The position numbers and the translations under genes are program-made. The notes below the pieces were generated by a model. It was not told the DNA's origin and did no database searches. It saw only the letters and a list, made by a program, of their open reading frames with translations. Below, piece after piece: positions 33,901-41,671 of a DNA stretch of 64,000 nucleotides (positions are counted from its first letter, which is position 1; every line of letters begins with the position of its first letter). Source of the DNA: Lutjanus erythropterus (taxonomy: Eukaryota > Chordata > Actinopteri > Lutjaniformes > Lutjanidae); assembly GCA_020091685.1 (NCBI GenBank), contig CM034613.1:1826345-1890344 (forward strand). The letters run 5' to 3'.

Positions 33901-36731
33901 AAGTTAGGTACCATTATGTATGTGATATAAGATGAGTACATTATGTAAGTTAAGTATAGTATGTAAGTTAAATGTCAATTTTGGTCTCACACAGACAGAC
34001 TGTGTCCTCCCTCCTCCTTGTTTGGCCTTTTATACTTCATCATGTGACTTCTCTCTCTGCCCTTTTCATAATTTTCCCTTAAATATGGATTGTAATGACC
34101 TGATTTCACGACGACCTGTTTGTCTTTCTGCTGACGGCGTCGTGGATCAGTTTTATGATGCATAATAAAGACTGTACTCAAGCCACTCAACAGTATATAG
34201 GTCAGATTAGCTCCACCTCAACCAGCTACAACATTAATGCAGCTCATGCAGTGATACATCAGTCAAAACTTTCAACAAAGCTTTTACTTAAGGTCTTATT
34301 TATTTTGTAATTTTACTCGTATTATTACTGACTTACATGCTACTACTCTGTCAGTGCATGTTGCAAAAATAAAATAACACTCTTAATATAATATTCAAAA
34401 CAATATATATTAAAAAAAAAAACTGTAGAAATGTGGACATCAAACCAACATTATTAAAATTAGCTAAAGCTTAACTAAAATTGGTTGGGATAAACATTTT
34501 AGTTAACTGAAAGAAAAATAATTAGTTTTGTATATTAGAAAAAACAATAATGAAACAAACAAAAAGTAGTCTAGAGCATTCAAATAAAAAGAAAAGTAAA
34601 ATTATAATAAGATTAAAAATAAAAATACGCAAACATCATCAGACCATCAAAGAACACAAACAGCTGAGAGAGAAACAAAGCAGACAAAACATTGGCTATT
34701 GTGGCCCTTGAAGGACTCCGTACTTTTACATATTTAAACCTTCTTTTTTATTGTTTCCACAATCTCAAATTTTTGTTTCACAAATATTTTACTAAAACTA
34801 ATATTCATTCATTTCTGTAACCGCTTAGTCCATAAGGGTCGCGGGCTGCTGGAGTCTATCCCAGCTGACATTGGGCGAGAGGCGGGGTTCACCCTGGACA
34901 AGTCGCCAGTTCATCACAGGACTGACACATAGAGACAGACAACCACTCACACTCACATTCACACCTAAACTAAAACTAATAAAAAAAATAAAATATATCC
35001 GTAAGCAGAAGTTGACACATCATTGGGAAGTGGGACTTGGTCACATGTGGATTTGACCCTGTGACCTTCAGATCCTCAGAGAAGGTGACTCACAGACTGA
35101 ACCACTGGAGAGACGTGGCTTTAACACACTTTCGTAAAACTTAATACAATGACATCGGCTGTGCAAAACTGGAACTTTTCTGTTTCAACACAAAACGCTT
35201 GCAAAAATCAAAATTGTGGTGATCAAATACTAAAGAAATCACACATCATTCTGCTGGTTTCAGGTGTTTTGTTAAATATTTTGGTGACATTTCATCAAAC
35301 ACTGAGTGAAGAAGAAAATGTTGTGCAGACAGTAGAAATTACAGCAAGATGACCATGTCCATGTTTGGTTATTGAGTTTTCGTATTTTGAAAAATACAAA
35401 GTGATGGACTTTTGAATTGGTTGCAGTGAGACAAACTTTTGTCTCAATTCAGCAGATGTGTTGAAGAAATTTCAGGTCTGTGGGACATACAGATGATCGT
35501 AAAATGTCTATAAATTTAAATTTCTTGTAATAAGTCACGTCCAGTTATTACCAAAATTCATGCATTGACTGAGTCATGACCCAAGATCATTTGAAACAAC
35601 TTCCGTACAAATTCTTACAGCCAATTATGAGATATGAACGTCTTGGCGCCCCCTATATGTTAGCTTAGTGAAGACTCCTGAGCACGTCTTAATTTTCACG
35701 TTGATATCTTATTGCATTCATGAGTTATTACAGATTTAAGAAAATAAGCTGTCAATAAAAAATTGATTGGCTGATAAAAACCAACCAAATAGACAAATTT
35801 TTTATTATTATTATTTTTTTGATAACTCTAGATCAGTAAAGTCTGTAGATGGTCCCGACCCATTTCTAGGACGATTGACCCAACGGTCTAAAATAAGTGC
35901 GTGAAAACAGAATTCTGATAAAACTGCGAAAAAGTCATTAAGCAGAAGACTAATTACAAAAAGATGCAGATGAATTGAGCGATTAAAATGGTGAAAGAAT
36001 TCTGAGTCTACACCAAGCTGTTTTCAAGATAGCTGCAAAAACGTAACATTGTTTGGTACAGCGCCACCTTGTGGTTAATGACCGCCATCTTCGTTGCCTC
36101 AGTACTGGGTGGAATTTGCAAACCAGCTGATAATTTTGGTGAGTTTTGTCTCACAGTTTTTGGTGCACAAATACTTTGAGCAGAGAAAAAACTATCAAGA
36201 AAGAATAATCAGAATAAAAACAGCAGTGGTCCACAGCAAGCGGAGCTGCTTGGACCTCTAATAATGAAACCATGAGTGTTTTAAAATGAATTACTATTTA
36301 TATCATTTACCTCAAAGTAATTCAGAATTCAGTTTTTTATTAAGATAATTTTGTCTGAGGGGATTTTTATTCTTTTGCTCATGTAGGATACAGTAACTGT
36401 CTATATTATATCATGTACGCAGAGAAACAACAGTTAGAAGATAAACAAAACATTATAAAGTAATGTATATAGTATTTTTATCACTTACAGTGAGTTTAAA
36501 CAGCAGTGACTCTTCCTATCTTTTCCTGAAATACTTCCTCTCACAGTTCACTGGAATTTTCCCCACAGTTTAACACCATCACATCAGCATATTAAAGTCG
36601 GATATATGAATGATGTCCCGACATGAACATAAACCACCTGTTCACTCACCCTCCTCTCCTGTATGTTGTGTGTCACAGGCAGCCTCCCACATCCACATCC
36701 ACAGCAGGAGTAAAGTAGGCCACAGTGTCAT
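12596..36731 (-). CDS. Hybrid receptor tyrosine kinase: Eph-type ectodomain, TAM-type kinase (15 exons, 898 aa)
   Basis: Exons run from 36731 down to 12596 with lengths 82, 62, 616, 156, 333, 196, 92, 114, 81, 93, 122, 110, 160, 137 and 343 bases. They sum to 2697 bases, all junctions are GT-AG and all phases match. Predicted order: signal peptide 1-19; Eph-like ligand-binding domain about 28-205; cysteine-rich/EGF-like part about 206-305; one FN3 about 307-416; stalk; membrane helix about 450-474; TAM-like kinase about 541-817; tail with YINQ at 828. Catalytic residues are K574, E592, D679 and D697. Relative to Eph receptors it lacks the second FN3, the juxtamembrane tyrosine pair and SAM; relative to TAM receptors it lacks the Ig pair. 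It should sit in the plasma membrane and signal by tyrosine phosphorylation, with ligand unknown. I do not know a named gene with this layout; databases may label it Eph-like or TYRO3-like. Confidence 0.9.
12753..12788 (+). repeat. GCA-type triplet run coding polyalanine
   Basis: The plus strand reads GCAGAGGCAGCAGCAGCAGC and so on inside exon 15, giving seven alanines on the minus strand. A shorter run near 12680-12695 codes five alanines. Triplet runs are length-variable, so the tail probably differs in alanine number between individuals. Confidence 0.8.
12939..13874. other. Receptor intron 14, right part
   Basis: Intron sequence with a poly-T stretch (about 13557-13592) and no recognisable element or exon. 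Confidence 0.6.
13875..14706. mobile_element. DNA transposon remnant with CAACCCCAATTC ends
   Basis: The left end TACCAACCCCAATTC mirrors the right end GAATTGGGGTTTGTA. Inside are CATTCCAAAAAAGTTGGGAC and GGTCTCTGTTGGGAGACAGG, motifs of a very common teleost non-autonomous DNA transposon. It lies in receptor intron 14 and has no intact protein frame. I am not certain of its superfamily. Confidence 0.75.
15106..15242 (-). CDS. Receptor exon 14: kinase C-lobe
   Basis: Encodes [20 protein letters not shown] and on to [13 protein letters not shown]. This matches TAM kinases ([25 protein letters not shown]) much better than Eph kinases (WSYGIVMWEV). Acceptor CTGTCCTCTCAG, donor GTGAGT, 137 bases, ending in phase 2. 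Confidence 0.96.
15328..15487 (-). CDS. Receptor exon 13: DFG and activation loop
   Basis: Encodes [20 protein letters not shown], then SSNYYRQ and [11 protein letters not shown]697 is the DFG aspartate. The tyrosines at 705, 709 and 710 match the TAM activation-loop triplet. KWMAMES corresponds to the TAM signature KW(I/L)A(I/L)ES, which replaces the usual APE motif. 160 bases, phase 2 to 0. Confidence 0.97.
15751..15860 (-). CDS. Receptor exon 12: catalytic loop
   Basis: Encodes [20 protein letters not shown], then [17 protein letters not shown]. The catalytic aspartate is D679 in [17 protein letters not shown] and [11 protein letters not shown] are close to TAM kinases. 110 bases, clean splice sites. 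Confidence 0.97.
16001..16140. repeat. AGGTGGCAAAAGT-type dispersed repeat
   Basis: CAGAGGTGGCAAAAGTCCAC followed by ATAAGTACAGATACTTGTG matches the start of the repeat at 24786, where GAGGTGGCAAAAGTACACAC is followed by GAAGTACAGATACTTGG. This is a truncated copy in receptor intron 11. Confidence 0.6.
16301..16451. mobile_element. Foldback MITE with long inverted repeats
   Basis: GTAGAAAGGGTTGTCATAGG at the left is mirrored by a right end whose reverse complement is GTAGAAAGGGTTGTCGTAGG, with similarity reaching about 31 bases. The centre contains CATTTCGCTTCTCATCCAAG and TCTTCAGTTCAGAAGTGAAG. Total length is 151 bases. It would form a hairpin in the receptor pre-mRNA. Confidence 0.85.
16461..17005. 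repeat. Degenerate 5-base satellite (TTGYR-type)
   Basis: About 540 bases of loosely repeated five-mers such as TTGCA, TTGCG, TTGTG and TTACA. Apparent open frames on both strands here are by-products of the five-base period. It lies in receptor intron 11, next to the foldback MITE. Confidence 0.88.
17632..17753 (-). CDS. Receptor exon 11: hinge region
   Basis: Encodes [20 protein letters not shown], then [33 protein letters not shown] is the TAM hinge (human TYRO3 MVILPFMKHGDL). Acceptor TTTGTCCTGCAG, donor GTAAGA, 122 bases. Confidence 0.96.
17942..18034 (-). CDS. Receptor exon 10: alpha-C helix
   Basis: Encodes [20 protein letters not shown], then [13 protein letters not shown]592 is the alpha-C glutamate expected to pair with K574. 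EFLREA and [10 protein letters not shown] follow the TAM pattern. 93 bases. Confidence 0.96.
18120..18200 (-). CDS. Receptor exon 9: glycine loop and catalytic lysine
   Basis: Completes the nucleotide loop as [11 protein letters not shown] across the exon 8 junction and supplies the catalytic lysine K574 in MKVAVKTMR. 81 bases, donor GTGTGT, acceptor TTGTTCTGCAG. Confidence 0.96.
18240..19520. repeat. Dispersed fish repeat with AT-rich satellite core
   Basis: The outer part has GGTTCCCAGAGGATAAATCC on one side and TTAGCATGCTAACATTC and GTTAGCATGTTGATGTTAGT on the other, motifs of a widespread percomorph repeat. The inner 18430-18970 is a degenerate satellite of about 22 bases built on TTTTTATCTCATAATTTAGA. 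It fills most of receptor intron 8. Confidence 0.7.
19768..19881 (-). CDS. Receptor exon 8: juxtamembrane to kinase start
   Basis: Encodes [20 protein letters not shown], then [19 protein letters not shown]. The [14 protein letters not shown] segment aligns with the TAM juxtamembrane (TYRO3 ISDELKEKLEDVLI), so TAM similarity begins before the kinase itself. 114 bases. Confidence 0.93.
19882..20856. other. Receptor intron 7
   Basis: Contains loose ATTATAACA and GTTATAAG repeats near 20200-20330, like those at 28950-29140. Open frames opposite and beside exon 7 (about 20582-20935) show no family resemblance. Nothing else is recognised. Confidence 0.5.
20857..20948 (-). CDS. Receptor exon 7: cytoplasmic juxtamembrane
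   Basis: Encodes [20 protein letters not shown], then [11 protein letters not shown]. It has neither the YIDPFTYEDP tyrosine pair of Eph receptors nor an obvious TAM match, and only one tyrosine. 92 bases, acceptor TTTCTCTACAG, donor GTAAGT. The frame carries through from the membrane exon to the TAM-like exon 8. Confidence 0.9.
21483..22005. repeat. Minisatellite with CCAAT-type ATTGGCT in each unit
   Basis: About 14 units of roughly 35-40 bases. Each is close to CTGTGATTGGCTGTTGTAAA followed by ATCCTCCTGTG. Most carry ATTGGCT, the reverse of the CCAAT box. Open frames here on both strands (NHSTGG- and SQSQHR-like) are periodic artefacts. It lies in receptor intron 6. Confidence 0.9.
22126..22321 (-). 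CDS. Receptor exon 6: stalk and transmembrane helix
   Basis: A short stalk ([20 protein letters not shown]) with one NIS glycosylation site leads to the membrane helix [20 protein letters not shown], stopped by the basic RRNYTKLR. In Eph genes a second FN3 would precede the helix; here exon 5 joins the stalk directly. 196 bases, phase 1 to 2. Confidence 0.95.
22322..22788. other. Receptor intron 5, proposed fusion joint
   Basis: A 467-base phase-1 intron between the last Eph-like exon and the membrane exon. No remnant of a second FN3 exon was found in any minus-strand frame. Confidence 0.6.
22789..23121 (-). CDS. Receptor exon 5: the only FN3 domain
   Basis: Begins [20 protein letters not shown], matching the Eph start RPPSAPLNLI, and continues through [34 protein letters not shown] and ATVTIHR. 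GGRQ followed by xxYxxxC is the first Eph FN3 signature. Several N-glycosylation sites are present (NLT, NDS, NVS). Its 333 bases, phase 1 to 1, match the usual Eph exon 5 of about 336. Confidence 0.96.
23185..23410. repeat. Two-copy tandem repeat of about 100 bases, then TA run
   Basis: GTATGGAGTCATAGTAGTGC occurs at about 23217 and 23292, each followed by CCATAAA and a related tail. A TA run follows at about 23388-23406. It lies in receptor intron 4. Confidence 0.75.
23411..24398. other. Receptor intron 4, left part
   Basis: Very AT-rich, with a long low-complexity plus-strand open frame (23795-24199) that resembles no family and has T-rich codon content. No element ends are visible. Confidence 0.5.
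24399..24554 (-). CDS. Receptor exon 4: Eph EGF-like cysteine-rich segment
   Basis: Encodes [20 protein letters not shown], then [19 protein letters not shown] and so on to GCS. It aligns with Eph exon 4 (ACKIGYYKA, CPPHSYS, CxCxxGFFR, CT). The length of exactly 156 bases, phase 1 to 1, is the standard Eph exon 4 length. Confidence 0.97.
24786..25830. mobile_element. AGGTGGCAAAAGT-type repeat carrying a T-rich minisatellite
   Basis: The left side is GAGGTGGCAAAAGTACACAC and then GTAGAAGTACAGATACTTGG. The right side has GTAGAAAGTGCAGATATTTG and TTAAGTAAAGTACAGATCCC. Between them (25000-25670) is a degenerate minisatellite of about 37 bases built on TTTTGTCTTGTTACATCTTT. The 210-codon open frame across it is a by-product. 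It lies in receptor intron 3. Confidence 0.65.
25831..28077. other. Receptor intron 3, no gene recognised
   Basis: A repeat-like piece with GCCATGCCCCCCTTTTTG (about 25840) and GTGACCCCAGCGGTGGTTC (about 26795) may be two ends of a dispersed element. The GC-richer block 27420-27950 reads unlike its surroundings and could be an old element, but no protein family is recognisable. Confidence 0.4.
28078..28693 (-). CDS. Receptor exon 3: Eph-like ligand-binding domain
   Basis: Encodes residues 49-253. [13 protein letters not shown] aligns with Eph xx[16 protein letters not shown] with GAHRIYVEM, and [20 protein letters not shown] then YYRKCP with FYLAFQDxGACxALxSVRVYYKKCP. C68 and C175 match the main Eph disulfide. 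The second Eph pair (RDC and SCK) is missing. A cysteine-rich tail (C212, C226, C239, C241, C252) follows. 616 bases, phase 0 to 1, as in Eph exon 3. Confidence 0.95.
28900..29155. repeat. Degenerate TTATAACA repeats
   Basis: Loosely repeated ATTATAACAAGAAAC and GTTGTTATAACAAGATG motifs in receptor intron 2, similar to 20200-20330 in intron 7. Confidence 0.55.
29150..29400. mobile_element. GGTAACACTTTAT-type MITE fragment
   Basis: GGGGTAACACTTTATATCAA followed by CTTCTAATAAGCATTAGTTA resembles the start of a fish MITE. The right end and a target duplication were not found. Confidence 0.4.
29457..29518 (-). CDS. Receptor exon 2: start of Eph-like domain
   Basis: Encodes [20 protein letters not shown] plus Q, matching the first strand of Eph receptors (EVxLxDT...ELGW). 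62 bases, phase 1 to 0; small second exons of this kind are typical of Eph genes. Acceptor CTTCTGTGTTTAG, donor GTAAGT. Confidence 0.93.
29900..30260. repeat. Dispersed fish repeat with GGTCTCCAGAGGATGAATCC
   Basis: GGTCCACACTGAAATATCTC, GTCTCCAGAGGATGAATCCC and a GCTAACATTAGCC tail follow the order of a widespread percomorph repeat also present near 18340. A short open frame here that looks signal-peptide-like is part of the repeat. Confidence 0.6.
31154..32811. mobile_element. hAT-like non-autonomous element with perfect 8-bp duplication
   Basis: The left end CAGGCACGTGCAGAG and the right end CTCTGCACGGCCCTG are inverted copies with few mismatches. Just inside lie GAGCACCTGCCCC (left) and GAGCACCTGCCCCTCC (right). 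The 8-mer TCTATTTG flanks both sides (31146-31153 and 32812-32819). CAG...CTG ends plus an 8-bp duplication fit hAT. It is 1658 bases with no transposase frame, in receptor intron 1. Confidence 0.85.
33207..33650. mobile_element. ACTTGAGTC-type fish repeat, minus copy, with insert
   Basis: GTAGTCAACCCCAGTACTTG and GTCTTTCTCCTGCCGTCACC are reverse complements of parts of the element at 42361-43090. The copy is interrupted at about 33361-33440 by GTGGCGCCCTAGGCGAGATG, another dispersed fish motif. Confidence 0.65.
33651..34800. other. Receptor intron 1, no gene recognised
   Basis: AT-rich intron sequence with scattered GTAAGTTAAGTA-like motifs near 33900-33970 and no coding signal. Confidence 0.5.
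34805..35100. repeat. Dispersed vertebrate-type repeat (CTATCCCAGCTGACATTGGG)
   Basis: GAGTCTATCCCAGCTGACAT, GGGCGAGAGGCGGGGTTCAC and CAAGTCGCCAGTTCATCACA are in the order of a very common teleost interspersed repeat. It ends in a degraded GAACCACTGGAG tail. The exact family is uncertain to me. Confidence 0.65.
35100..36643. other. Receptor intron 1, 5' part
   Basis: Non-coding, with a probable diverged repeat between about 35640 and 36110 (GGCGCCCCCTATATG on one side, CAGCGCCACCTTGTGG on the other). No exon is seen. Confidence 0.45.
36650..36731 (-). CDS. Receptor exon 1: signal peptide
   Basis: ATG at 36731 begins [20 protein letters not shown], a strong secretory signal with an LLLLW core, followed by TQHTGEE. 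The donor GGTGAGT leaves one base (G) that exon 2 completes as valine. No in-frame ATG lies between this one and the TATA-like box. Confidence 0.93.
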
Positions 36732-36950
36732 GTTACACACAAACATGTTTTCAGCTCAGATCATAATCCACTGTCACATCCAGCCTGTCAGTCAGTCAGT
36801 CAGTCGGTTCCTCAGAGGGTCACTCTAGTGTGTTCACATCTACTTGTGATTTGGCTCAGAGGAATGCTGTAATTAAAGTGCTGAGATGAGCCTTCCTTCT
36901 CTGGAAAACACGCCCACGCTTACGGAGTTCCTGTATTTATACTGCTGTTC
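36732..36950 (-). promoter_or_regulatory. Receptor promoter with TATA-like box
   Basis: On the minus strand TATAAATA (36934-36941) lies about 200 bases upstream of the ATG, putting a likely start near 36905-36910. The GGGCGTG (KLF/GC-type) motif follows at about 36909. A four-base GTCA run near 36787-36806 lies in the predicted 5' UTR. This is inferred from motifs only. Confidence 0.5.
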
Positions 36951-37087
36951 TACAACAAAACACTGCACTACACACACACACTACACAGGATCAGTACACA
37001 ATCGGAAATAATACACTGAAGAAATTAAAAATCTAGCCTAAGCATAGCCACCATGATTATAAGTAACTTAATGTAGGCCTATTTTCT

Positions 37088-37190
37088 GTGCATTAAAGGA
37101 GCAGTTCACCCCAAAATTATTAATTCATATTTTTCCTCTTAGCTGTGGTGCTATTTATCATCTATATCAGTGTTTCTCAACTTTTTACAC
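37088..37190. mobile_element. GGAGCAGTTCACCCCAAAAT-type MITE fragment
   Basis: TTAAAGGAGCAGTTCACCCC then TTTTTCCTCTTAGCTGTGGT is the end of an abundant teleost MITE. The opposite end of the same family appears near 45790 (GGGGTGAACTGTCCC). Confidence 0.65.
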
Positions 37191-37489
37191 CATGAACCTC
37201 CATGTTTAAAGGTCATTTTCTTTTGATTTATAAATTATCAGTTTTGATGATGGTTGCGTTGGCACCAGGCTGTATTTTTGTATTTCTGAATTTCCTTAAT
37301 ACAAATGACAACCTGTGCTCGTGCATGCTGGGCCCCTCTGGGGCCGCATACAGCTCTTTGTCGCTAACCTAACCCTTACCAACACGGCTGCTCGAGATCT
37401 CTTCATAATACTTGCCATCTAGAGTCACCATTGCATTGTTCTTGAAGCATTCATTTTCAGCATTGACCATCACAGGTTGGCTTGTAACT

Positions 37490-37780
37490 ACGGGCACACT
37501 GTAAACAAAAAAAAAAAGTTGAGACAACTTAAAATTTGAAGGTAATGCACTGAGTTTTGAACCTAACTCAAACTTTTAAGTTTTGAAATAAACTTTAAAA
37601 AGTTTTGTTGACATCTTTAGATGAGATCATTTACTTTTCTTCTTCAGATAAACTTGAATCTTTAAGTTTTAGAAACTAAAAAAATAAAACAAAAAATGGT
37701 CACACTGAGCTGAACCTGTTTTGTCTTTTTTTGTTTTTAGTGCCTAAAAAATGAAAGAATTTTAATTGAAAAAATATTTT
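37490..37780. repeat. AACTTAAAAGTTGAG-type dispersed repeat
   Basis: AAAAAAGTTGAGACAACTTA and CAAACTTTTAAGTTTTGAAA belong to a fish repeat whose typical other end (CCAACTTATTAGATTTTACA) occurs near 41285. It could be one element broken up by later insertions. Confidence 0.4.
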
Positions 37781-37789
37781 AAAAAATTT

Positions 37790-38275
37790 AACATTTACTT
37801 TCACTTCATTGTATCATTGTGGCTTGTATTATACCTTTCACGTCCACATGTGCACCAGCGTCCGTGAGGCATAAATTTCATCAGTAGAGGATCTACACGT
37901 AGGCTCTGCACAGACGTCTGTGCTGAGACGTTCATTTGCTGAGACCACCGAGGATTTTATTTATTATATATTTAATGCAGCCACCAGTTTGTGACAGTCT
38001 GCTATGGTCCACTTGGCATAAATGTCATCATCAAAAGATGTGTACAAAGCGTCTACTCCAAGGCTCTGTGCAGATCCCCAATTTGTTGTGACTATGCAGA
38101 CTCATCTATATATTTTAGTATTTATTACCTGTATTATAATTTATGCATCCGCGAGTGGGTGAGGGTCCAACAGGGTCCACATGTTGTACATTTTGTCATC
38201 AGAGAGATTTGCAAAAGGCTCTGTACAGATATTTGTGAGCCTCTAATTTGTTGTGGACACAGTCTACACAGTTCA
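37790..38275. repeat. Three diverged tandem copies of about 150-170 bases
   Basis: Each copy has a TATTAT-rich lead, a GTCCAC- or GTCCACT-type core, TCATCA and then an AGGCTCTGTGCAGA-like motif: GTAGGCTCTGCACAGACGTC near 37910, CAAGGCTCTGTGCAGATCCC near 38060 and AAGGCTCTGTACAGATATTT near 38215. Similarity is low, so the duplications are old. Confidence 0.7.
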
Positions 38276-41200
38276 CTACAACAAGCTACACAATACCATG
38301 TCCATATGTGTGGAAGGTGTCCTCAAAGGTGTGTCCATTTGGCAGTGCTGAGAGTAGAAAGTATGGTTCTGAAAAACTTCTCTGATTACTAGTTACTTTT
38401 GAACCATTGATGTTATATACAAAACAATATTAGCATTCAGTCAAATGTGATCTGTTTCTCCAAATCTTCAGTCTAAATGACTCCCAGTTCCTGCACTGTT
38501 CTCTTTTATTTTTGAGATTTACAGGTTTATTATCATTTTTAAAGACACTAAACACAGAATCCTCAGTGTATACACCAGTACAGTACAACAAGACAAAACG
38601 ATACAGAAACTGTGCAGAACAACCCAATTAAAAGGAGAACACATTCAACAAAGTAAACTTGTATCTAATGAGAAAATATTATCAGTGCAAACAGAACCTA
38701 AAAATAACAAAAAAGTGAGAAAAAAAATAAAAAAAACTAGATAAAATATGTAAAAAAAATAATGATAATAAAAATAAATAAATGTTTTTATACTGGTACA
38801 GAATAAAATCACGGACAAGAGGGTTTATATATGAGATGAACTACTGTCCTGTGCTGTTCTTTTCAGTGGTCACTCTCACCTCTACAAACCAGCTCAATCG
38901 CTGTCATTAAAAGTCTTAAGATGCATCATGTTATGTGCATCATGTGACTTTTGTGTCATGAGTCAGCTTAACGTGTCCCATGAGTCGTTTTGTGAGTCAC
39001 TTCAGTTACATACGTAATGTAGCGTAGTAACTGTAACCTCAAACATGGATGTATCCTGAACCTGCCCACACTACAACTCTTTCACAGTGTTGATTACAGG
39101 TTAAAAAGGCTTTCTGACAGTTTCAGATACACCTGCTAAAGGTGTCACTATCAGACGCCGAGGGGCGGTGACAAAATGTCAGTGTGCTGATTGGATAACG
39201 CCTCTGACTCTTTTCAAACAAAAGAAAACGCACCTGAGGGGTTTTCCATCAACACGGATAAAAGAAAAGTCTTACAACTTTTACGGTCTTCAAAGGCCAA
39301 CAGGTTATTTGACGCGGAGTGAACCTGTTTATTTAAGAGCTTAAAATTTATCATTTAAGAAAAAATAAATAATAAAAATAATAAAACGTTTTAAAGAGCA
39401 GCTGATGATGTAGTTGGTAATATCAGTATCAATACTGAACAGTTACTGACTCATGTCCCGCAGCAGGTAAGACATTTATTAACAAATACAAATAAAAGAG
39501 TAAATATAACAATAACAATACCTCTTTCATTTTCTTAATTGTGGTAATATTGACCTTTTCCATGATGAACACTTAAGATTTTTTGTATAGTTTGATCAGC
39601 TGAAAAGAAAACCACTCTCATTGTCTCTTCTTTTTGTGATATCATATTTTCAGTAATCAGCTGTTCTGTTCTGCTTCTGTTCTCCATGCTCGCTCACAAT
39701 GTGAGCTTGTTTTAGCCTGGCTTGAGTTAGCGTTGAAATGTCTGGCTTAAGCCTTGAGTGGAAGTTGAAGTTAATGCAGGCCAGGATTTTTCACTGAAGC
39801 GCAGACTTATTTATCAGCCTGCCCCCGGAAGACTGTTGCACACTGTTATGCACCATTTTCAGGAAGCATGTCTTTCAATCCAAAAAACTGCAGAAAACGG
39901 TGCAGACTGTTTTCACACTGAACGTGCGTCTGTGCCTGCTGCAGCATTTTGGGATGTTTTCTGTCCGTATGTCTTTGTTTTCACTGGCCTGTTTGCAATC
40001 AGGCAGCCTTCTTGACTACAAAAATGCAGATGGAAGCTTTGGATATTAATTCAATTTGTGCACTGCATGATTTCAAAAGTAAATAATAGATTACAGTGTC
40101 ATGAAAAGTATAGACTTCAAAATATACTGTAAAAGTACCCCAAAAAGCTACTTTATTACAGAGTATTTATAATTAATCACTTCCAAAGCTGCTGTTTGGG
40201 AGTATAATCCTGTCAGTGTTGATCAGCCTGGTTTAACTGTCCAGCACCAAACACACAGACACAGTCAGAGACCAGCTGGTGGAACATTTTCCTCCAAACG
40301 CTGCTATTTTTGAATGTTAATCCCCTTTATCCATCTTTTTTTTTTTTTAATGCAAAAAGTTTACAAGTTTGCAAACTCAAAGATGAGTTCAGACTGAATC
40401 TGGTTCAGTGAAATGTTGTGATAAACTGAGATGTAAATACTAACATCAAGTTCAATTACAAATGCTAACTCAGTTTTTATCAACTTGTTATTAACACTCA
40501 TTTTAAATGAGTTACTTGTACTTTGAGGCCGAAGAAGCTGCTAATCTCAGTGTGCTTGAGTTGGGTTCACTTAAACTAACCAAGTACTTTGAAGTTATGC
40601 AGAGATGACATGATCAGTTCATGAATTAATCAGAAAGATTTGGCGTCTACTTTTGCCCTTTTATTTCACAGCCTAATGATAAAAAATGATTGTGAATATC
40701 ATGCCACTTTTCTTAGGCATTATAACATCAACGTTTTACACATGAACGGTCTTGTTTATTAGTTTTCTTTTGATTTTTCTTTGATGAGTAAATAATTTCT
40801 TGCTGTCTTGCTTTATGTTTTCACTGGTTAGGGATAACTTATATGTCGTTATATGGCCGACAACATGTGGTCATACTGCTGCAACGTGACTAACAAAGAT
40901 TAAAATGTACAACCCAGGACTTTGAACACTTCATGTAAGTTCATCACCTTTCAGCAAAACTCACCATTCTAAGTTCAAAACAAAAGAAAAAAGGTCAGCA
41001 ACTACATCGGTGTGGACCTGATGAGAAACTGGGATGAAGGGTGTTCAGTTCACAGTATTACCTCATGTAGGTAGTTATATCTGACCAGCACCGTCAACAA
41101 AGAGTACAGTGTCTTTACAGATACATGAAGTGTTTGTACACTCAAGTAAACAAATTATTCTAACTATTGTGCACTCACAATTAAAAAATGATTTGATGTA

Positions 41201-41670
41201 TTGTGGACTCAAAATAAACAAGTTATTTTTACTATAAAATATAAAGTTTACTTAACTTTTTTAAGGCAATTTTTTTGTGTGCACCCAACTTATTAGATTT
41301 TACAGTGTTGTAGTTCCTGTGACCAGTTCACTGCAGGACTGCAGTTCTCGACGTTCTCACTGTTTTGTTTTCCCAGGACGCCCAGAGATCCTTCCAGCTC
41401 GGTGTTTGGCAACACTTTCTCACTTCCTCCTACTTTCTTTAGAACAGTTGACGCCTGGAAATTTTGGCTTTTGAGCAATTTATGACCCACAGTAACAAGA
41501 GAAAAAAAAACAGTAACACATAATAACAAGGGTACTGATCATATACTTCAGTAATGGTTAACTGAAATATGATTTAATGCAGCAGGTTTGATGAATTGCT
41601 GATCAGGTCACTCTGACTTTATGTAGTTAGTTCACACTTAAATCATATATTCATATTTCTGTTACCTAAA
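38276..41670. other. Intergenic, no gene recognised
   Basis: AT-rich sequence with A-runs near 38715-38770. Short open frames (for example 39758-40015) show no splice-bounded or family-like signal. Confidence 0.5.
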
Positions 41671-41671
41671 A

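Noticed and set aside
12596-36731. Two adjacent genes, an Eph-like one and a TAM-like one, read together by mistake
   Set aside because: There is one signal peptide and one membrane helix, no second start or stop between exons 5 and 8, all phases match, and neither an Eph kinase nor a TAM ectodomain is present to complete two genes. Transcripts would still be the decisive test.
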